Numbered from the stretch's first letter, positions 26,430 to 36,076 are shown. The stretch: 64,000 bases of DNA from an uncultured Pelagibacteraceae bacterium (GCA_902633125.1 CACPEZ010000001.1:186001-250000); one strand, 5' to 3'. The notes: generated by a model from the sequence alone, not told the origin. A program made the numbers and translations.

Positions 26430-26702
26430 TTATTTTTTTCTTCTGTTTAACTCTTCCATTACTTCTTCAATTTTTATTCCACTTTTTTCTAGATACATAA
26501 TTAAGTGATATAAAACATCTGCAGCTTCATGGATTTTATTTGAGTCTTGCTCTACAGCTTCTATTAGTTCATTTATTTCCTCTAAAACCTTTTCTTTTGC
26601 TAAAGTTTTATCTTCTAAAAGCTTATTCGTGTATGAGCCTTCAACAGGATTGCTTTTTCTTTCTCTTGCAAGGTTAACGAGATCTTCTAAAATCTTTAAC
26701 AT
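26430..26702 (-). CDS. hisE: Phosphoribosyl-ATP pyrophosphatase
   Basis: HisE hydrolyses phosphoribosyl-ATP in histidine synthesis, step 2. I place the start at the ATG at 26702 (MLKILEDLVNLARERK), which overlaps the hisF stop region by a few bases. The ORF-track start at 26753 lies inside hisF and adds 17 unrelated residues. The resulting 90-residue protein has the MazG-like metal motif KVLEEINELIEAVEQD and EAADVLYHLIMYL (EExxE...ExxD pattern). The companion cyclohydrolase hisI is not in the window. Confidence 0.92.
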   Translation of the reverse strand: MLKILEDLVNLARERKSNPVEGSYTNKLLEDKTLAKEKVLEEINELIEAVEQDSNKIHEAADVLYHLIMYLEKSGIKIEEVMEELNRRKK

Positions 26703-26703
26703 A

Positions 26704-27456
26704 CTAAATCCTAACAGGTATATCTTTTGATGCCAAATATTGCTTGGCTTCATTTACTGAATAAGTCCCGTAATGGAATATAGATGCAGCTAAAACAGCA
26801 CTGGCGCCTGATTTTATTCCATCTACTAAATGATCTAGTGTTCCAACCCCACCTGATGCAATAACTGGAATATTGACGATAGATGATATCTTTTGCATCA
26901 ATTCAATATCATATCCTGACTGAGTTCCATCTTTATCCATTGAAGTAACTAAAAGCTCTCCAGCGCCACAATTCTCCATTTTAGATGCAAATTCTATAGC
27001 ATTTATACCCGTTGGATTTCTGCCCCCATGTGTAAAGATTTCCCATCCGTCATCTTTTCTTTTTGCGTCAATTGCAACAACAATGCACTGTGATCCAAAC
27101 TTTCTAGAACTATCTTCAATAACTTTTGAATTTTGAACAGCAGCTGTATTTATAGATACTTTATCAGCCCCACAATTGAGCAATTTATTAATGTCATCAA
27201 TACTTCTAACACCTCCACCTACAGTTAGTGGTACGAAACATTTTTTAGAAGTTTTCTCTACAACCTCATAAATAGTATCTCTATTTTCATTAGAAGCTGT
27301 AATATCTAAAAAGCAAATCTCATCAGCACCACCATCACTGTAGATTTTTGCTTGTTCAACAGGATCTCCTGCATCTTGTAGATCAACAAAGTTAATACCT
27401 TTTACAACACGACCATTTTTAACATCTAAACAAGGTATAATTCTATTTTTAAGCAT
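26704..27456 (-). CDS. hisF: Imidazole glycerol phosphate synthase subunit HisF
   Basis: HisF is the cyclase half of IGP synthase; it takes ammonia from HisH and yields IGP and AICAR, which re-enters purine synthesis through PurH. The 250-residue half-barrel repeat protein has [19 protein letters not shown] with the catalytic Asp11, [25 protein letters not shown] and [16 protein letters not shown]. It overlaps hisA by 8 bases. Confidence 0.97.
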   Translation of the reverse strand: MLKNRIIPCLDVKNGRVVKGINFVDLQDAGDPVEQAKIYSDGGADEICFLDITASNENRDTIYEVVEKTSKKCFVPLTVGGGVRSIDDINKLLNCGADKVSINTAAVQNSKVIEDSSRKFGSQCIVVAIDAKRKDDGWEIFTHGGRNPTGINAIEFASKMENCGAGELLVTSMDKDGTQSGYDIELMQKISSIVNIPVIASGGVGTLDHLVDGIKSGASAVLAASIFHYGTYSVNEAKQYLASKDIPVRI

Positions 27457-28168
27457 CTATTTCTTTTGCGAGTTCATCTAATTTTATATCTCCATCGTAT
27501 ATAGCTTTTCCAACTATAACACCTTCAATATTATTTAATTTTTTTGCTCTTTTAATGTCATCAATTGATGAAACACCACCTGATATAACTACTGGACAAT
27601 TAGAAATATTTGCCACTTTTTGTGTTTCTTCAAAATTTGGACTTTGCTTTGTTCCATCTCTATTAATATCTGTGTAAATAATTCTGCTTACTCCATAATT
27701 ATTTACTTTTTTTAAATATTCTGTTGTTAATTTATCCGACTCTTCGGTCCAGCCTGAAATTGCGAGATGACCATCCTTTGCATCTAAACCTAATGCAATT
27801 TGGTTTGAAAATTTTTTACAAGCTTCTTCTAAAAATCTTCTATCTTTAATGGCAGCACTTCCCAAGATTACTTTTTCAACACCAGCATCAATATATTTTT
27901 GAATAGTCTCAAAATTTCTTACACCACCTCCTATTTCTATTTTAAGGTCAAATTTACCAACAATATTATCAATAATATCAATATTAATCGGCTCCCCGGT
28001 TAATGCACCATCCAAATCGACTATATGTAAATTTTTAAATCCATTATCTTTATATTTTCCAGCTTGCTCTACAGGAGAAATTTCATATTCAGTTTTATTT
28101 TCAAAGTCTCCTTTAATCAATCTTACACATTTTTTATCTTTAATATCTATGGCGGGAAAAATTTTCAT
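27449..28168 (-). CDS. hisA: ProFAR isomerase HisA
   Basis: HisA isomerises ProFAR to PRFAR, step 4 of histidine synthesis. It has 239 residues with the (beta/alpha)8 half-repeats [49 protein letters not shown] and [17 protein letters not shown]. It overlaps hisF by 8 bases. Upstream it is separated from hisH by an inserted fkbM-type gene. Confidence 0.97.
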   Translation of the reverse strand: MKIFPAIDIKDKKCVRLIKGDFENKTEYEISPVEQAGKYKDNGFKNLHIVDLDGALTGEPINIDIIDNIVGKFDLKIEIGGGVRNFETIQKYIDAGVEKVILGSAAIKDRRFLEEACKKFSNQIALGLDAKDGHLAISGWTEESDKLTTEYLKKVNNYGVSRIIYTDINRDGTKQSPNFEETQKVANISNCPVVISGGVSSIDDIKRAKKLNNIEGVIVGKAIYDGDIKLDELAKEIDA

Positions 28169-28169
28169 T

Positions 28170-29021
28170 TTAGTTTAATTTAAAAAATTTATTGTTATAA
28201 AAAATCTCATCTTGACCAACTCTATCGAAAAACGAAAAATTATTTTCTTTTAAAAATGAGTTAAAATTTATTTCTTCAGGATTATTATTCTCAACAGAAA
28301 TAACTTTTATAATGTATTCTTGAAAATTTATTGATTTTAGGACATCCAGCTCTGCACCCTCAATATCAATTGATAAGTAATCAATTTCTTTAGTTAAAAT
28401 ACTTTTCTCAAAAGTAGAAGTCTTCATTTTATTTTTGTTAAATTTGTTTTTTTTATTATTCTCAATTATTAATTTTGCTGAATAATTATCATCATCAATT
28501 CCACTCATTTGTGTAAGACCTTCAATAACTTCGATGAACTCCACATCTTTTTCAGTTGAGCTAATAGCTGCATTCAAAACTTTACAATTTCTATTTTTTG
28601 AAAGTTTTTCAAATTGTATCTTTGACGGTTCGATCGCTATTCCTTCCCAGTTCATTGATTTTTCAAAATGTATGCAGTTACTTCCAAGAACACCGTCAAA
28701 TGCACCAATTTCAACAAAATAACCATTTTTTTTTGATCTAAAAAAAGAATTTTTTATTATTTTGTCTTGACCCGACTGAGATGCAAAATTTTCATTCCAA
28801 AAAAAACTTCTTTCACAATTCCAAATCTTTTGTCTTAAAATTCCTCTCAATTCACGCAATTTTATATTTTCATAATCAATAGGAATCTGTTCCAATAAAT
28901 TATTATAGATTTTGTGAGAGTGAATTTTTTCTTCTAAATTACCAATAAATAACTCATCAGCTTTTTTTAACAGAACTAGAATATCTTTACCTCTGAACTC
29001 TCTTAGATCTATATTTTTCAT
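28170..29021 (-). CDS. FkbM-family methyltransferase
   Basis: A 283-residue protein with a C-terminal FkbM SAM-dependent methyltransferase domain: YFVEIGAFDGVLGSNCIHFEK (SAM loop), WEGIAIEPSKIQFEKL and the signature EIDYLSIDIEGAELDVLKSI. The first 80 residues are a helical extension. FkbM enzymes O-methylate sugars, polyketides or surface glycans. It lies inside the histidine operon between hisH (2-base gap) and hisA (1-base gap), with no role in histidine synthesis known. This looks like an acquired or hitch-hiking gene; the substrate is unknown. Confidence 0.9.
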   Translation of the reverse strand: MKNIDLREFRGKDILVLLKKADELFIGNLEEKIHSHKIYNNLLEQIPIDYENIKLRELRGILRQKIWNCERSFFWNENFASQSGQDKIIKNSFFRSKKNGYFVEIGAFDGVLGSNCIHFEKSMNWEGIAIEPSKIQFEKLSKNRNCKVLNAAISSTEKDVEFIEVIEGLTQMSGIDDDNYSAKLIIENNKKNKFNKNKMKTSTFEKSILTKEIDYLSIDIEGAELDVLKSINFQEYIIKVISVENNNPEEINFNSFLKENNFSFFDRVGQDEIFYNNKFFKLN

Positions 29022-29023
29022 AT

Positions 29024-29650
29024 TTAAATGCTTATAAAATTATTTATTATTTTTAACCCAGTTTTATCACTTTTCTCAGGGTGAAACTGAGTTCCAAATA
29101 TATTCTCCTTTTCAACGGCACAAACAATATTTGATGAGTAATCTGTAGTAGCAGCTGTAACTGTTTTATCTTTAGGAACAAATTCATAACTATGAACAAA
29201 ATACATATGGGAGTTATTTTCTATATTTTTAAAAATTTTACTCTCTTTAATAATATTTACTTGATTCCAGCCAATATGAGGTAGTTTATATTTTCCATTT
29301 TGATTATCAATTTTAGATACTTTGCCAGAAATCCATCCTAATCCTTTAGTCTCAACTTCTTCATAGCCAACATCTGCGAACATTTGAAGACCTACACAAA
29401 TTCCTAGAAGAGGTTTTTTATTATCTAACACAAATTCATTTAAAGTATCAATTAAGCCATTTATACTATTTAAACCATCTATACAGCCTTTAAAAGATCC
29501 CTGACCTGGTAAAACAACTTTATCGCTCGATTTAATTTTATTTAAATCTGAGGTTACCTCGATGTTAACTTTATCTCTAGCTACTTCATTAAAGGAGTTT
29601 ATTACGGAGCTTATATTGCCAGATTTATAGTCAACAATTGTGACTCTCAT
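29024..29650 (-). CDS. hisH: Imidazole glycerol phosphate synthase subunit HisH
   Basis: HisH is the glutamine amidotransferase partner of HisF. It is a 208-residue class I amidotransferase: VVLPGQGSF, the nucleophile in PLLGICVGLQMF, and the His/Glu pair in GTQFHPEKSDKTG. It lies 5 bases downstream of hisB. HisF, its obligate partner, is two genes away because of the intervening fkbM-type and hisA genes. Confidence 0.97.
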   Translation of the reverse strand: MRVTIVDYKSGNISSVINSFNEVARDKVNIEVTSDLNKIKSSDKVVLPGQGSFKGCIDGLNSINGLIDTLNEFVLDNKKPLLGICVGLQMFADVGYEEVETKGLGWISGKVSKIDNQNGKYKLPHIGWNQVNIIKESKIFKNIENNSHMYFVHSYEFVPKDKTVTAATTDYSSNIVCAVEKENIFGTQFHPEKSDKTGLKIINNFISI

Positions 29651-29655
29651 TAATT

Positions 29656-30246
29656 TTATAAAGAGCCTTTTGTCGAAGGAATTGTGCTTTTATTCCTTGG
29701 ATCCAATTCTAACGCAGCTCTTAAAGTTCTTGCTAAGCCTTTATAACAAGACTCAACAATGTGGTGACTATTATCACCATAAATGTTTTCAACGTGCAGT
29801 GTAATTCCTGCAGCTTGAGAAAATGCTTGAAACCATTCTTTAAATAGTTCTGTGTCCATCTCACCAAGTTTTTCAACTTTTAATTTTACATTCCATATCA
29901 AATAAGGTCTGTTTGAAACATCTATCGCAACTCTTGTTAATGTTTCATCCATTGGTAGTAAAATATGTGCATATCTTTTAATGCCTACAAATTTTTTTGA
30001 AGCTTTCTTCAAGCATTCTCCAATAGCAATTCCTGTATCTTCAGTTGTGTGGTGAAGATCTATGTGTGTGTCACCTTTAGCTTTAACGGTTAAATCCATT
30101 GACGAGTGCTTTGATAGTTGCTCAAGCATATGGTCTAAAAAACCTATACCTGTGTCAACTTTGTATTTACCTTTGCCATCAATATTAAGGTCGACACTAA
30201 TACTGGTTTCTTTTGTTTTTCTAGCTATTTTTGCTTTTCTTTTCAT
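29656..30246 (-). CDS. hisB: Imidazoleglycerol-phosphate dehydratase
   Basis: HisB (monofunctional IGPD type) dehydrates IGP to imidazole acetol phosphate. It has 196 residues with the manganese-binding motifs [12 protein letters not shown] and [13 protein letters not shown] and [14 protein letters not shown]. It is the first gene of the minus-strand run and is divergent from hslV across 90 bases. Confidence 0.97.
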   Translation of the reverse strand: MKRKAKIARKTKETSISVDLNIDGKGKYKVDTGIGFLDHMLEQLSKHSSMDLTVKAKGDTHIDLHHTTEDTGIAIGECLKKASKKFVGIKRYAHILLPMDETLTRVAIDVSNRPYLIWNVKLKVEKLGEMDTELFKEWFQAFSQAAGITLHVENIYGDNSHHIVESCYKGLARTLRAALELDPRNKSTIPSTKGSL

Positions 30247-30301
30247 AATCTAAATTAGGTATATAGGTATTTTTGATTATATCAATAATACTAAACCTAG
30301 G

Positions 30302-30330
30302 CTTGAACTATTTAAATTCATATCCATCTA
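30302..30330 (+). promoter_or_regulatory. Sigma-32 (heat shock)-like promoter for hslVU
   Basis: TTGAAC (preceded by GGC) and ATCCATCT (consensus CCCCATNT) are separated by 13 bases, matching the E. coli sigma-32 pattern TTGAAA-N13-CCCCATNT in sequence and spacing. Transcription would begin about 5-8 bases further on, at or next to the hslV ATG (30337), so the message may be leaderless or nearly so. hslVU is a classic heat-shock operon. Not confirmed experimentally. Confidence 0.6.
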
Positions 30331-30336
30331 TAGTCC

Positions 30337-30852
30337 ATGACAACAATTGTACTTGTAAGAAAAAATAATGACGTAGTTGTGGCCAGTGATGGTCAAGTTA
30401 GTATGGGTAATACTGTAATTAAGAAAACTGCTAACAAAGTTCGTAAAATTGAGAAAAGAAATGTGATCGCGGGATTTGCTGGATCTACTTCAGATGCATT
30501 AACTTTATTTGAAAGATTAGAGTCTAAACTTGAAAAACATGCAGGTAATTTAACAAGAGCTGCTGTTGAATTAGCAAAAGATTGGCGGACTGATAAATAT
30601 TTAAGAAGATTAGAAGCATTAATGGCAATTGGAGATAAAGAAAAAAGTTTTATAATTTCAGGAACTGGTGATGTTTTAGAGCCCGAAGGTGATGTAATTG
30701 GAATTGGTTCCGGTGGAAATTATGCTTTAGCTGCTGCGAAAGTATTGATGGATACAGATATGTCCGCAGAAGATATTGCAAAAAAATCAATTAAAATTGC
30801 TTCAGATATATGTGTGTTCACTAATGACAACTTAAGTATGGAGAAAATATAA
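30337..30852 (+). CDS. hslV: ATP-dependent protease subunit HslV
   Basis: HslV is the proteasome-like peptidase of the HslUV (ClpYQ) complex. At 171 residues it starts [24 protein letters not shown], so removing Met exposes the catalytic Thr. [13 protein letters not shown] is also conserved. The stop overlaps the hslU ATG by 1 base (TAATG). No Shine-Dalgarno is obvious before the start, consistent with a leaderless message from the heat-shock-like promoter. Confidence 0.97.
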   Translation: MTTIVLVRKNNDVVVASDGQVSMGNTVIKKTANKVRKIEKRNVIAGFAGSTSDALTLFERLESKLEKHAGNLTRAAVELAKDWRTDKYLRRLEALMAIGDKEKSFIISGTGDVLEPEGDVIGIGSGGNYALAAAKVLMDTDMSAEDIAKKSIKIASDICVFTNDNLSMEKI

Positions 30853-32219
30853 TGGAAAAATCAAATGTAACATCATTTCCAAAAGGCAAAGTTGCAAAAG
30901 AGAAAGCTACAATAGCAAATTCATTATCACCTAGAGAGATTGTTTCTGAATTGGACAGATTTGTTGTTGGACAAAACAAAGCTAAAAGAGCTGTTGCGAT
31001 TGCTCTAAGAAACAGGTGGAGAAGACAGGCATTAGAAGATGACATGAAAGATGAAGTTCTTCCAAAAAATATTTTAATGATAGGGCCAACTGGTGTTGGT
31101 AAAACTGAAATCTCTAGAAGACTTTCAAAATTAGCAGAAGCTCCATTCGTAAAAGTTGAAGCTACAAGATTTACAGAAGTAGGATATGTGGGCCGTGATG
31201 TTGAGCAAATTGTAAGAGATTTATTAGAAATTGCGATTGCAATGGAAAAAGTAAAGAAAAGAAAAGAAGTTCATGCTCAAGCGCAAAAATTAGCTGAGGA
31301 TAGAGTTTTGGATGCTTTAGTTGGAAATAAAGCAAGCGTAGCAACTAGAGAAAGTTTTAGAAAAAGATTAAGAGATGGAGATTTAGATGATAATGAAATT
31401 GAAATAGCCGTTAGCGAATCTAATCAGATGCCATCATTTGAAATACCAGGAATGCCAGGTGCAAATGTTGGAATGATAAATATTTCTGACATGCTTGGAA
31501 AATCTATGGGCCAAAAACCAAAGAAAAAAAAGATGTCAGTAAAAGAGTCTCATGATATTTTAATAAATGAAGAATCAGATAAACTTATTGAACAAGATAA
31601 AATTATAAAATCTGCGAAAGACTCAACAGAAAATAATGGGATAGTTTTTTTGGATGAGATTGATAAAATTTCTGCAAGAACAGACAGAGTTGGTGGAGAT
31701 GTATCAAGAGAGGGAGTTCAAAGAGATTTGTTGCCATTAATAGAGGGTACTACTGTCAGCACTAAATATGGGCCTGTTAAAACAGATCATATTTTATTCA
31801 TAGCCTCTGGTGCTTTTCAATTAGCAAAACCATCAGATCTTTTACCTGAATTACAGGGCAGACTTCCAATAAGAGTTGAGCTTGATGCCCTAAATAGTGA
31901 CGATTTTATTAGAATATTAAAGGAGCCAGATAACAGTTTAATTAAACAGTATAAGGCACTATTAAAAACTGAGAATGTAGATTTAGAATTTACAGAAGAT
32001 GGAATTAATACCATTGCTCATATTGCAAGTGAAGTCAATTCATCTGTTGAAAATATAGGAGCAAGAAGATTACATACTATAATTGAACGAGTCCTAGATG
32101 AAATAAGTTTTACAGCAACAGATAGAGCTGGGGAGAAAATAACTGTTGATGGCAAATATATTAAAGACAACATCGGTGAACTAGTAAAAGATACAGATCT
32201 ATCTAAGTTTATTTTATAG
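30852..32219 (+). CDS. hslU: ATP-dependent protease ATPase subunit HslU
   Basis: HslU is the AAA+ unfoldase that feeds HslV. The 455-residue protein has [33 protein letters not shown], Walker [14 protein letters not shown], the pore loop [16 protein letters not shown], an I-domain (about 110-230), Walker [12 protein letters not shown] and the C-terminal sensor-2 region [18 protein letters not shown]. It is translationally coupled to hslV. The 3' end overlaps the convergent Smr gene by 11 bases. Confidence 0.97.
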   Translation: MEKSNVTSFPKGKVAKEKATIANSLSPREIVSELDRFVVGQNKAKRAVAIALRNRWRRQALEDDMKDEVLPKNILMIGPTGVGKTEISRRLSKLAEAPFVKVEATRFTEVGYVGRDVEQIVRDLLEIAIAMEKVKKRKEVHAQAQKLAEDRVLDALVGNKASVATRESFRKRLRDGDLDDNEIEIAVSESNQMPSFEIPGMPGANVGMINISDMLGKSMGQKPKKKKMSVKESHDILINEESDKLIEQDKIIKSAKDSTENNGIVFLDEIDKISARTDRVGGDVSREGVQRDLLPLIEGTTVSTKYGPVKTDHILFIASGAFQLAKPSDLLPELQGRLPIRVELDALNSDDFIRILKEPDNSLIKQYKALLKTENVDLEFTEDGINTIAHIASEVNSSVENIGARRLHTIIERVLDEISFTATDRAGEKITVDGKYIKDNIGELVKDTDLSKFIL

Positions 32220-32622
32220 ATTTAAGAATAATATCGAAATTTCCTTTTGATGGACTGTTGACAGATTCAAAATCAATTTTAATTATTTTTTTCATTAATT
32301 CAGAGTTATTTTTAATGTACTCTGGCACTGAATTTTTTAGAATACTGAGTTCTGAAGACTGGTAAGGATCATTTATATTTTTTGACCTCATCCCTTTACC
32401 TGTAATAACATTAATTTTTTTTACCTTATTTAAATAACAGTTCTCAATAAATTTTGAAATTTCTTTATTTGCTTCTTCCAACGTAAAGCCATGTAAATCA
32501 ATCGATCTTTCTAAAATTGCTCGATCGTTTGACTGTTCTAAGTCTTTACTCTGAAGTTTTTCAGAACTATTTATAAAATTTATCCAGTCTTTTTTGTCTT
32601 TATCTGATAACTTATTTGTCAA
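32209..32622 (-). CDS. Smr-domain protein
   Basis: A 137-residue protein with a C-terminal Smr (MutS2-related) domain: [24 protein letters not shown] and [11 protein letters not shown], the DLHG and TGKG hallmarks. Smr domains are nucleases or nucleic-acid binders; in bacteria some act on collided ribosomes or in recombination control. The N-terminal 45 residues are charged linker. It overlaps the Tim44-like gene by 4 bases and is a common alphaproteobacterial neighbour of it. Confidence 0.92.
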   Translation of the reverse strand: MTNKLSDKDKKDWINFINSSEKLQSKDLEQSNDRAILERSIDLHGFTLEEANKEISKFIENCYLNKVKKINVITGKGMRSKNINDPYQSSELSILKNSVPEYIKNNSELMKKIIKIDFESVNSPSKGNFDIILKSIK

Positions 32623-33206
32623 GCTTGGGTGTCAATTAGAAGCCAGTTAGGATTTGAAGATCGACTATCTTTAGAAAATTTCCAAGTATCTAGAACTTTT
32701 TTTATTTTTTCAGGATCTCCTGAAACTATTTTATTATCCTTGTCTTTAACACAAGAAATAATCTCGCTCACAAATTCAATTGTAACTTCTAACATATTTT
32801 TGTTTTGCTGATGATTTTTGACTTCTGCTGAATTGATACCAATAAATGTTGTTTCGGATAAATAATTTTTTGCGTCCCTATCTTTTATTGCTTCTTCAAA
32901 CTGTTGGTAAACATTTTTGTCTAACAGTGATTTAACATCTTTTAATTTTCCTTTTGCAAAATTTGTGATAATTGTTTCGTAAGCTATTTTTGCACCCTTC
33001 ACGAATTCTTTCTTGGCATTTTCATCAAAAGTGTTTGCATTTAAATCTACTCTTGGTTTAACTGGTGGCGCTTCATGAGCAAAACTAGAGTCAATATCTT
33101 CCTCAAACCCTGTTTTTTTTCCTAATATTCCTCTTAATCTAAGAAAAATAAAACCTGCAATCATTGCAAGAAGTATTATATCGATGTATTCAAAGCTATA
33201 ATTCAT
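32619..33206 (-). CDS. Tim44/TimA-like domain protein
   Basis: A 195-residue protein with one N-terminal membrane anchor (YIDIILLAMIAGFIFLRLRGILGKKTGFE) and a C-terminal Tim44-like domain (about 65-195; [37 protein letters not shown] at the end). Bacterial homologues include TimA of Caulobacter, a relative of the mitochondrial import motor subunit. The exact bacterial role is unsettled. Overlaps the Smr gene by 4 bases, divergent from fxsA across 57 bases. Confidence 0.92.
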   Translation of the reverse strand: MNYSFEYIDIILLAMIAGFIFLRLRGILGKKTGFEEDIDSSFAHEAPPVKPRVDLNANTFDENAKKEFVKGAKIAYETIITNFAKGKLKDVKSLLDKNVYQQFEEAIKDRDAKNYLSETTFIGINSAEVKNHQQNKNMLEVTIEFVSEIISCVKDKDNKIVSGDPEKIKKVLDTWKFSKDSRSSNPNWLLIDTQA

Positions 33207-33263
33207 ACTGATATAATATTTACTATGTTGATAATTTCAACCTGCTAATTAAATAATAGACAA

Positions 33264-33689
33264 ATGAACACAGCATTACTTTTAATTATAGGTATTCCAC
33301 TTTTGGAGATATACTTATTCATTAAAATTGGATCACAAATTGGGGCATTTAATACAGTTTTATTGATATTAACAACAGCAATTTTAGGGGTTGCCTATGC
33401 TCGATACGAAGGATTTAACACTCTAAAATCAGGTATGAGTCAGCTAATCAAAAATGAATTGCCAATCTATGAAATTGTTTCAGGAGCAACTCTTGCATTT
33501 GCTGCATTCCTTTTAATTCTTCCTGGTTTTGCAACAGACATTATTGGAATACTACTTGTTATACCTTTTACTAGAAAAATCATTCTGAATAAATTTGTGA
33601 AAAAAGAAAAACAAAAAACCACTGTAAATAAAGATTTTATTGAGGGAGACTATGAGGATATAAATGAGGATGATGACAAAAAAATTTGA
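33264..33689 (+). CDS. fxsA: FxsA-family membrane protein
   Basis: A 141-residue inner-membrane protein. It has the FxsA block LLIIGIPLLEIYLFIKIGSQIGAFNTVLLI at the N-terminus, and a second hydrophobic region FAAFLLILPGFATDIIGILLVIP with the conserved LPGFxTDxxG motif. In E. coli FxsA counters F-exclusion of phage T7; its native role is unknown. The 3' end overlaps secB by 26 bases in another frame. Confidence 0.93.
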   Translation: MNTALLLIIGIPLLEIYLFIKIGSQIGAFNTVLLILTTAILGVAYARYEGFNTLKSGMSQLIKNELPIYEIVSGATLAFAAFLLILPGFATDIIGILLVIPFTRKIILNKFVKKEKQKTTVNKDFIEGDYEDINEDDDKKI

Positions 33690-34095
33690 AATTATTTTAA
33701 ACTATATTCAAGATTTATCAGTGGAAATACCTAGCCCAGATATTTATTTGTTTAGTAGAGAGTATATAACAAAATACTCCCTAGGGATAAATATCACTAC
33801 TAAGCCTATGAAAAATGAAATGATCGAAATAATAACAAAATTACATTACAAAGATCCAAGCGATAATAAAAGAAAATCTTATTTTGAAATTGCATATGCC
33901 ACAGTTATTAAAATTAAAGATAAAAATTTAATTAAGGAAGATTTAGAAAAAATAATACTAATTGAAGTTCAAAAAGAAATCTATCCTGAATTAGAGAAAA
34001 TTTTTTTGACTGTTATAAAAGATGCAGGATTTCCAGATTTAAAATTAGAAAAAAAAGTAGACTTTGAGCAGTTATATAACCAGAAATTAAATTAA
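33664..34095 (+). CDS. secB: Protein-export chaperone SecB
   Basis: SecB holds preproteins unfolded and passes them to SecA. The 143-residue protein fits SecB in length and layout: SVEIPSPDIYLFSREY, LGINITTKPMKNEMIEIITKLHY, FEIAYATVIKIKD and EVQKEIYPELEKIFLTVIKDAGFPDLKL. Start codons at 33664, 33670 and 33673 are all possible; none has a strong ribosome site, and the longest overlaps fxsA by 26 bases. The 3' end overlaps the convergent dnaQ gene by 4 bases. Confidence 0.92.
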   Translation: MRMMTKKFEIILNYIQDLSVEIPSPDIYLFSREYITKYSLGINITTKPMKNEMIEIITKLHYKDPSDNKRKSYFEIAYATVIKIKDKNLIKEDLEKIILIEVQKEIYPELEKIFLTVIKDAGFPDLKLEKKVDFEQLYNQKLN

Positions 34096-34757
34096 TAAAA
34101 ATTTTTTTTTAATTCCTTTTTTAAAAAATTTTTGTGATTTTCAATTTCATCTAAAGTGGGAGTAATTACTTTTTTAAAATAATCAATATTTTTAATTAAT
34201 TCTTTACTATTTTTTTCCACTTCATTTTGAAACTGGAATACAGGCTCTTTTTGTCCGATTAAATTTATATATACTTTAGATAATAATTCACAATCAATCA
34301 AAGCAGTATGTTTATCCCTTTTTGAATTATCTATTTTAAATCTTTTGCATAATGCATCTAAACTGATTCCTGAGCCTGGAAATTTATTTCTAGCTATTTC
34401 CAATGTATCTATAACAAAATCTCTAGTAATTTTTTTTTTATTAATTAATGAAAGCTCATTGTTTAAGTGTGAAATATCAAAATCTGCATTATGTATTATT
34501 ATTTTTTTACCATTAATAAATTGTAAAAATTCATCAGCAACTTCTGCAAATTTTCTTTTATCTGATAAAAATTTATCGGTATATCCATGAACTTCAAGCG
34601 CACTCTTAGAAACTTCTCTTTCAGGATTTAAGTAACAATGAAAAATATTTTTAGTTGGAATTAAATTATCTAATTCAATGCACCCTATTTCTACGATTCT
34701 ATGTCCATCTTTAACAGACAAACCAGTTGTTTCAGTGTCTAATACTATTTCTTTCAT
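34092..34757 (-). CDS. dnaQ: DNA polymerase III epsilon subunit (3'-5' exonuclease)
   Basis: The proofreading exonuclease of the replicative polymerase. It has 221 residues with an intact DEDDh set: VLDTETTGLSVKDGHRIVEIG, IIHNADFDISHLNNEL, and HTALIDCELLSKVY with the catalytic His-x4-Asp. A C-terminal tail (about 180-221) may bind the polymerase alpha subunit. Its start overlaps the end of coaE by 26 bases. It is the last gene of the ppsR-maf-aroE-SDR-coaE-dnaQ run. Confidence 0.95.
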   Translation of the reverse strand: MKEIVLDTETTGLSVKDGHRIVEIGCIELDNLIPTKNIFHCYLNPEREVSKSALEVHGYTDKFLSDKRKFAEVADEFLQFINGKKIIIHNADFDISHLNNELSLINKKKITRDFVIDTLEIARNKFPGSGISLDALCKRFKIDNSKRDKHTALIDCELLSKVYINLIGQKEPVFQFQNEVEKNSKELIKNIDYFKKVITPTLDEIENHKNFLKKELKKNFY

Positions 34758-35325
34758 TTAAAATTGTTTTTTTTAATAAATTAATTTTTTTTTTCATTAT
34801 ATTTGGTGAGTAATTATTATCTATAATATAGTTTGCTATTCTTCTTTTTTTTGAGAGATTTAACTGATTTTCTTTCAGACTTCGAAAGGTTTTCATATTA
34901 AAATTAGGTCTTTTTTTTAATCTTTCTATAATTTTTTTTCTATTTGTTTTTACAAATAGCAACACATCTTTTTTTTTATTCAATTTATTTTCAATCAATA
35001 ATGGAATATCTAAAATAATTATTTTTGAATTTTTTTTTTTATTTAAAAAAATTTTCATTTTTTCTCTGATAATTGGATGAACTATGGAGGAAATTTTTTT
35101 TAAATTTTTTTTATTTTCATTTATTGCAATTATAAGTTCCTTTTTTCTTACCGGAAATGACCTTACATGCTTTGGTAAAATTTTATTTAATTTTCTATAA
35201 CATTCTCTACTATTCTTATATAAATATCTAACTTCTTTATCAGCATCAAATACTGGATATTTGAATAATTTTGCTATAAATGATTTCCCCGATCCTATAC
35301 TTCCAATTATTCCAATTCTAATCAT
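34732..35325 (-). CDS. coaE: Dephospho-CoA kinase
   Basis: CoaE phosphorylates dephospho-CoA in the last step of coenzyme A synthesis. It has 197 residues; the P-loop is GIIGSIGSGKSFIAK, followed by VFDADKEVRYLY, IIILDIPLLIENKL and VKTNRKKIIERLKKR in the lid. It overlaps dnaQ by 26 bases and lies 5 bases after the SDR gene. Confidence 0.95.
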   Translation of the reverse strand: MIRIGIIGSIGSGKSFIAKLFKYPVFDADKEVRYLYKNSRECYRKLNKILPKHVRSFPVRKKELIIAINENKKNLKKISSIVHPIIREKMKIFLNKKKNSKIIILDIPLLIENKLNKKKDVLLFVKTNRKKIIERLKKRPNFNMKTFRSLKENQLNLSKKRRIANYIIDNNYSPNIMKKKINLLKKTILNERNSIRH

Positions 35326-35330
35326 TTAAG

Positions 35331-36071
35331 CTAAATGCACCTACCTCCATCAACTTCTAAAATAGCTCCTGTTATCATACTTGCTTCGTCTGAGCATAGA
35401 AAGCAAGCTGCATTCCCCATATCTTGTGGAGTTGAAAATCTGCCTATAGGTATTGTGGATAAAAATGCGTTTTTTTTCTTTAGTGTGTTACCTCCCATAA
35501 ATGATTTCAATAACGGAGTAACACCCGCAACGGGCGCTATAGCATTTACTCTTACTTTGTGGGGCGCTAACTCAATTGCCATTGCTTTTGTTGCTGTTAT
35601 CATCCATCCTTTACTTGCATTATACCAGTTTAGTTTTGGTCTTGGAGATAAGCCTGCCGTAGATGCAATGTTTAGTATAATTCCTCTTTTTAATTTTTTC
35701 ATTTTTGGAACAAAATATTTAGCACAGTAATATACTGATTTTGCATTTACTTTAAATACGTTGTTGAATTCGTTCTCAGTTACTTTTTCCATTGGTTTTG
35801 GTTTATGAGTTATTCCAGCATTGTTAACAACAATATCTAACTTATGGTAATTTTTTTTAACATACTTGGCTAATGATTTAAAATTTGAGTCTTTGGAAAC
35901 ATCTGCAACAAAATAATCTTGAGAATAATTTTTAGATATCTTTTTCAGTAATTTAGTGTTTATATCTACCATTATTATTCTTGCACCTTCCTCAGTAAAT
36001 TTTTTAGCGATACCCTTTCCAAATCCAGATGCAGACCCCGTTATAATTGCTACTTTGTTTTTTAATCTCAT
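35331..36071 (-). CDS. Short-chain dehydrogenase/reductase (SDR)
   Basis: A 246-residue classical SDR: cofactor loop ITGSASGFGKGIAKKF, NNAGITHKP, the catalytic Ser in NIASTAGLSPRPK and Tyr-Lys in WYNASKG. The C-terminus EASMITGAILEVDGGRCI is typical of FabG/glucose-dehydrogenase-like members. The Asp at the end of beta-2 (IIMVDIN) favours NAD over NADP. The substrate is unknown. It is inserted between aroE and coaE, which are usually adjacent in alphaproteobacterial versions of this run. Confidence 0.92.
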   Translation of the reverse strand: MRLKNKVAIITGSASGFGKGIAKKFTEEGARIIMVDINTKLLKKISKNYSQDYFVADVSKDSNFKSLAKYVKKNYHKLDIVVNNAGITHKPKPMEKVTENEFNNVFKVNAKSVYYCAKYFVPKMKKLKRGIILNIASTAGLSPRPKLNWYNASKGWMITATKAMAIELAPHKVRVNAIAPVAGVTPLLKSFMGGNTLKKKNAFLSTIPIGRFSTPQDMGNAACFLCSDEASMITGAILEVDGGRCI

Positions 36072-36076
36072 TTATT

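Noticed and set aside
26703-26753. Track start of hisE at 26753
   Set aside because: The extra 17 residues lie inside hisF and do not resemble HisE; the ATG at 26702 fits the family N-terminus.
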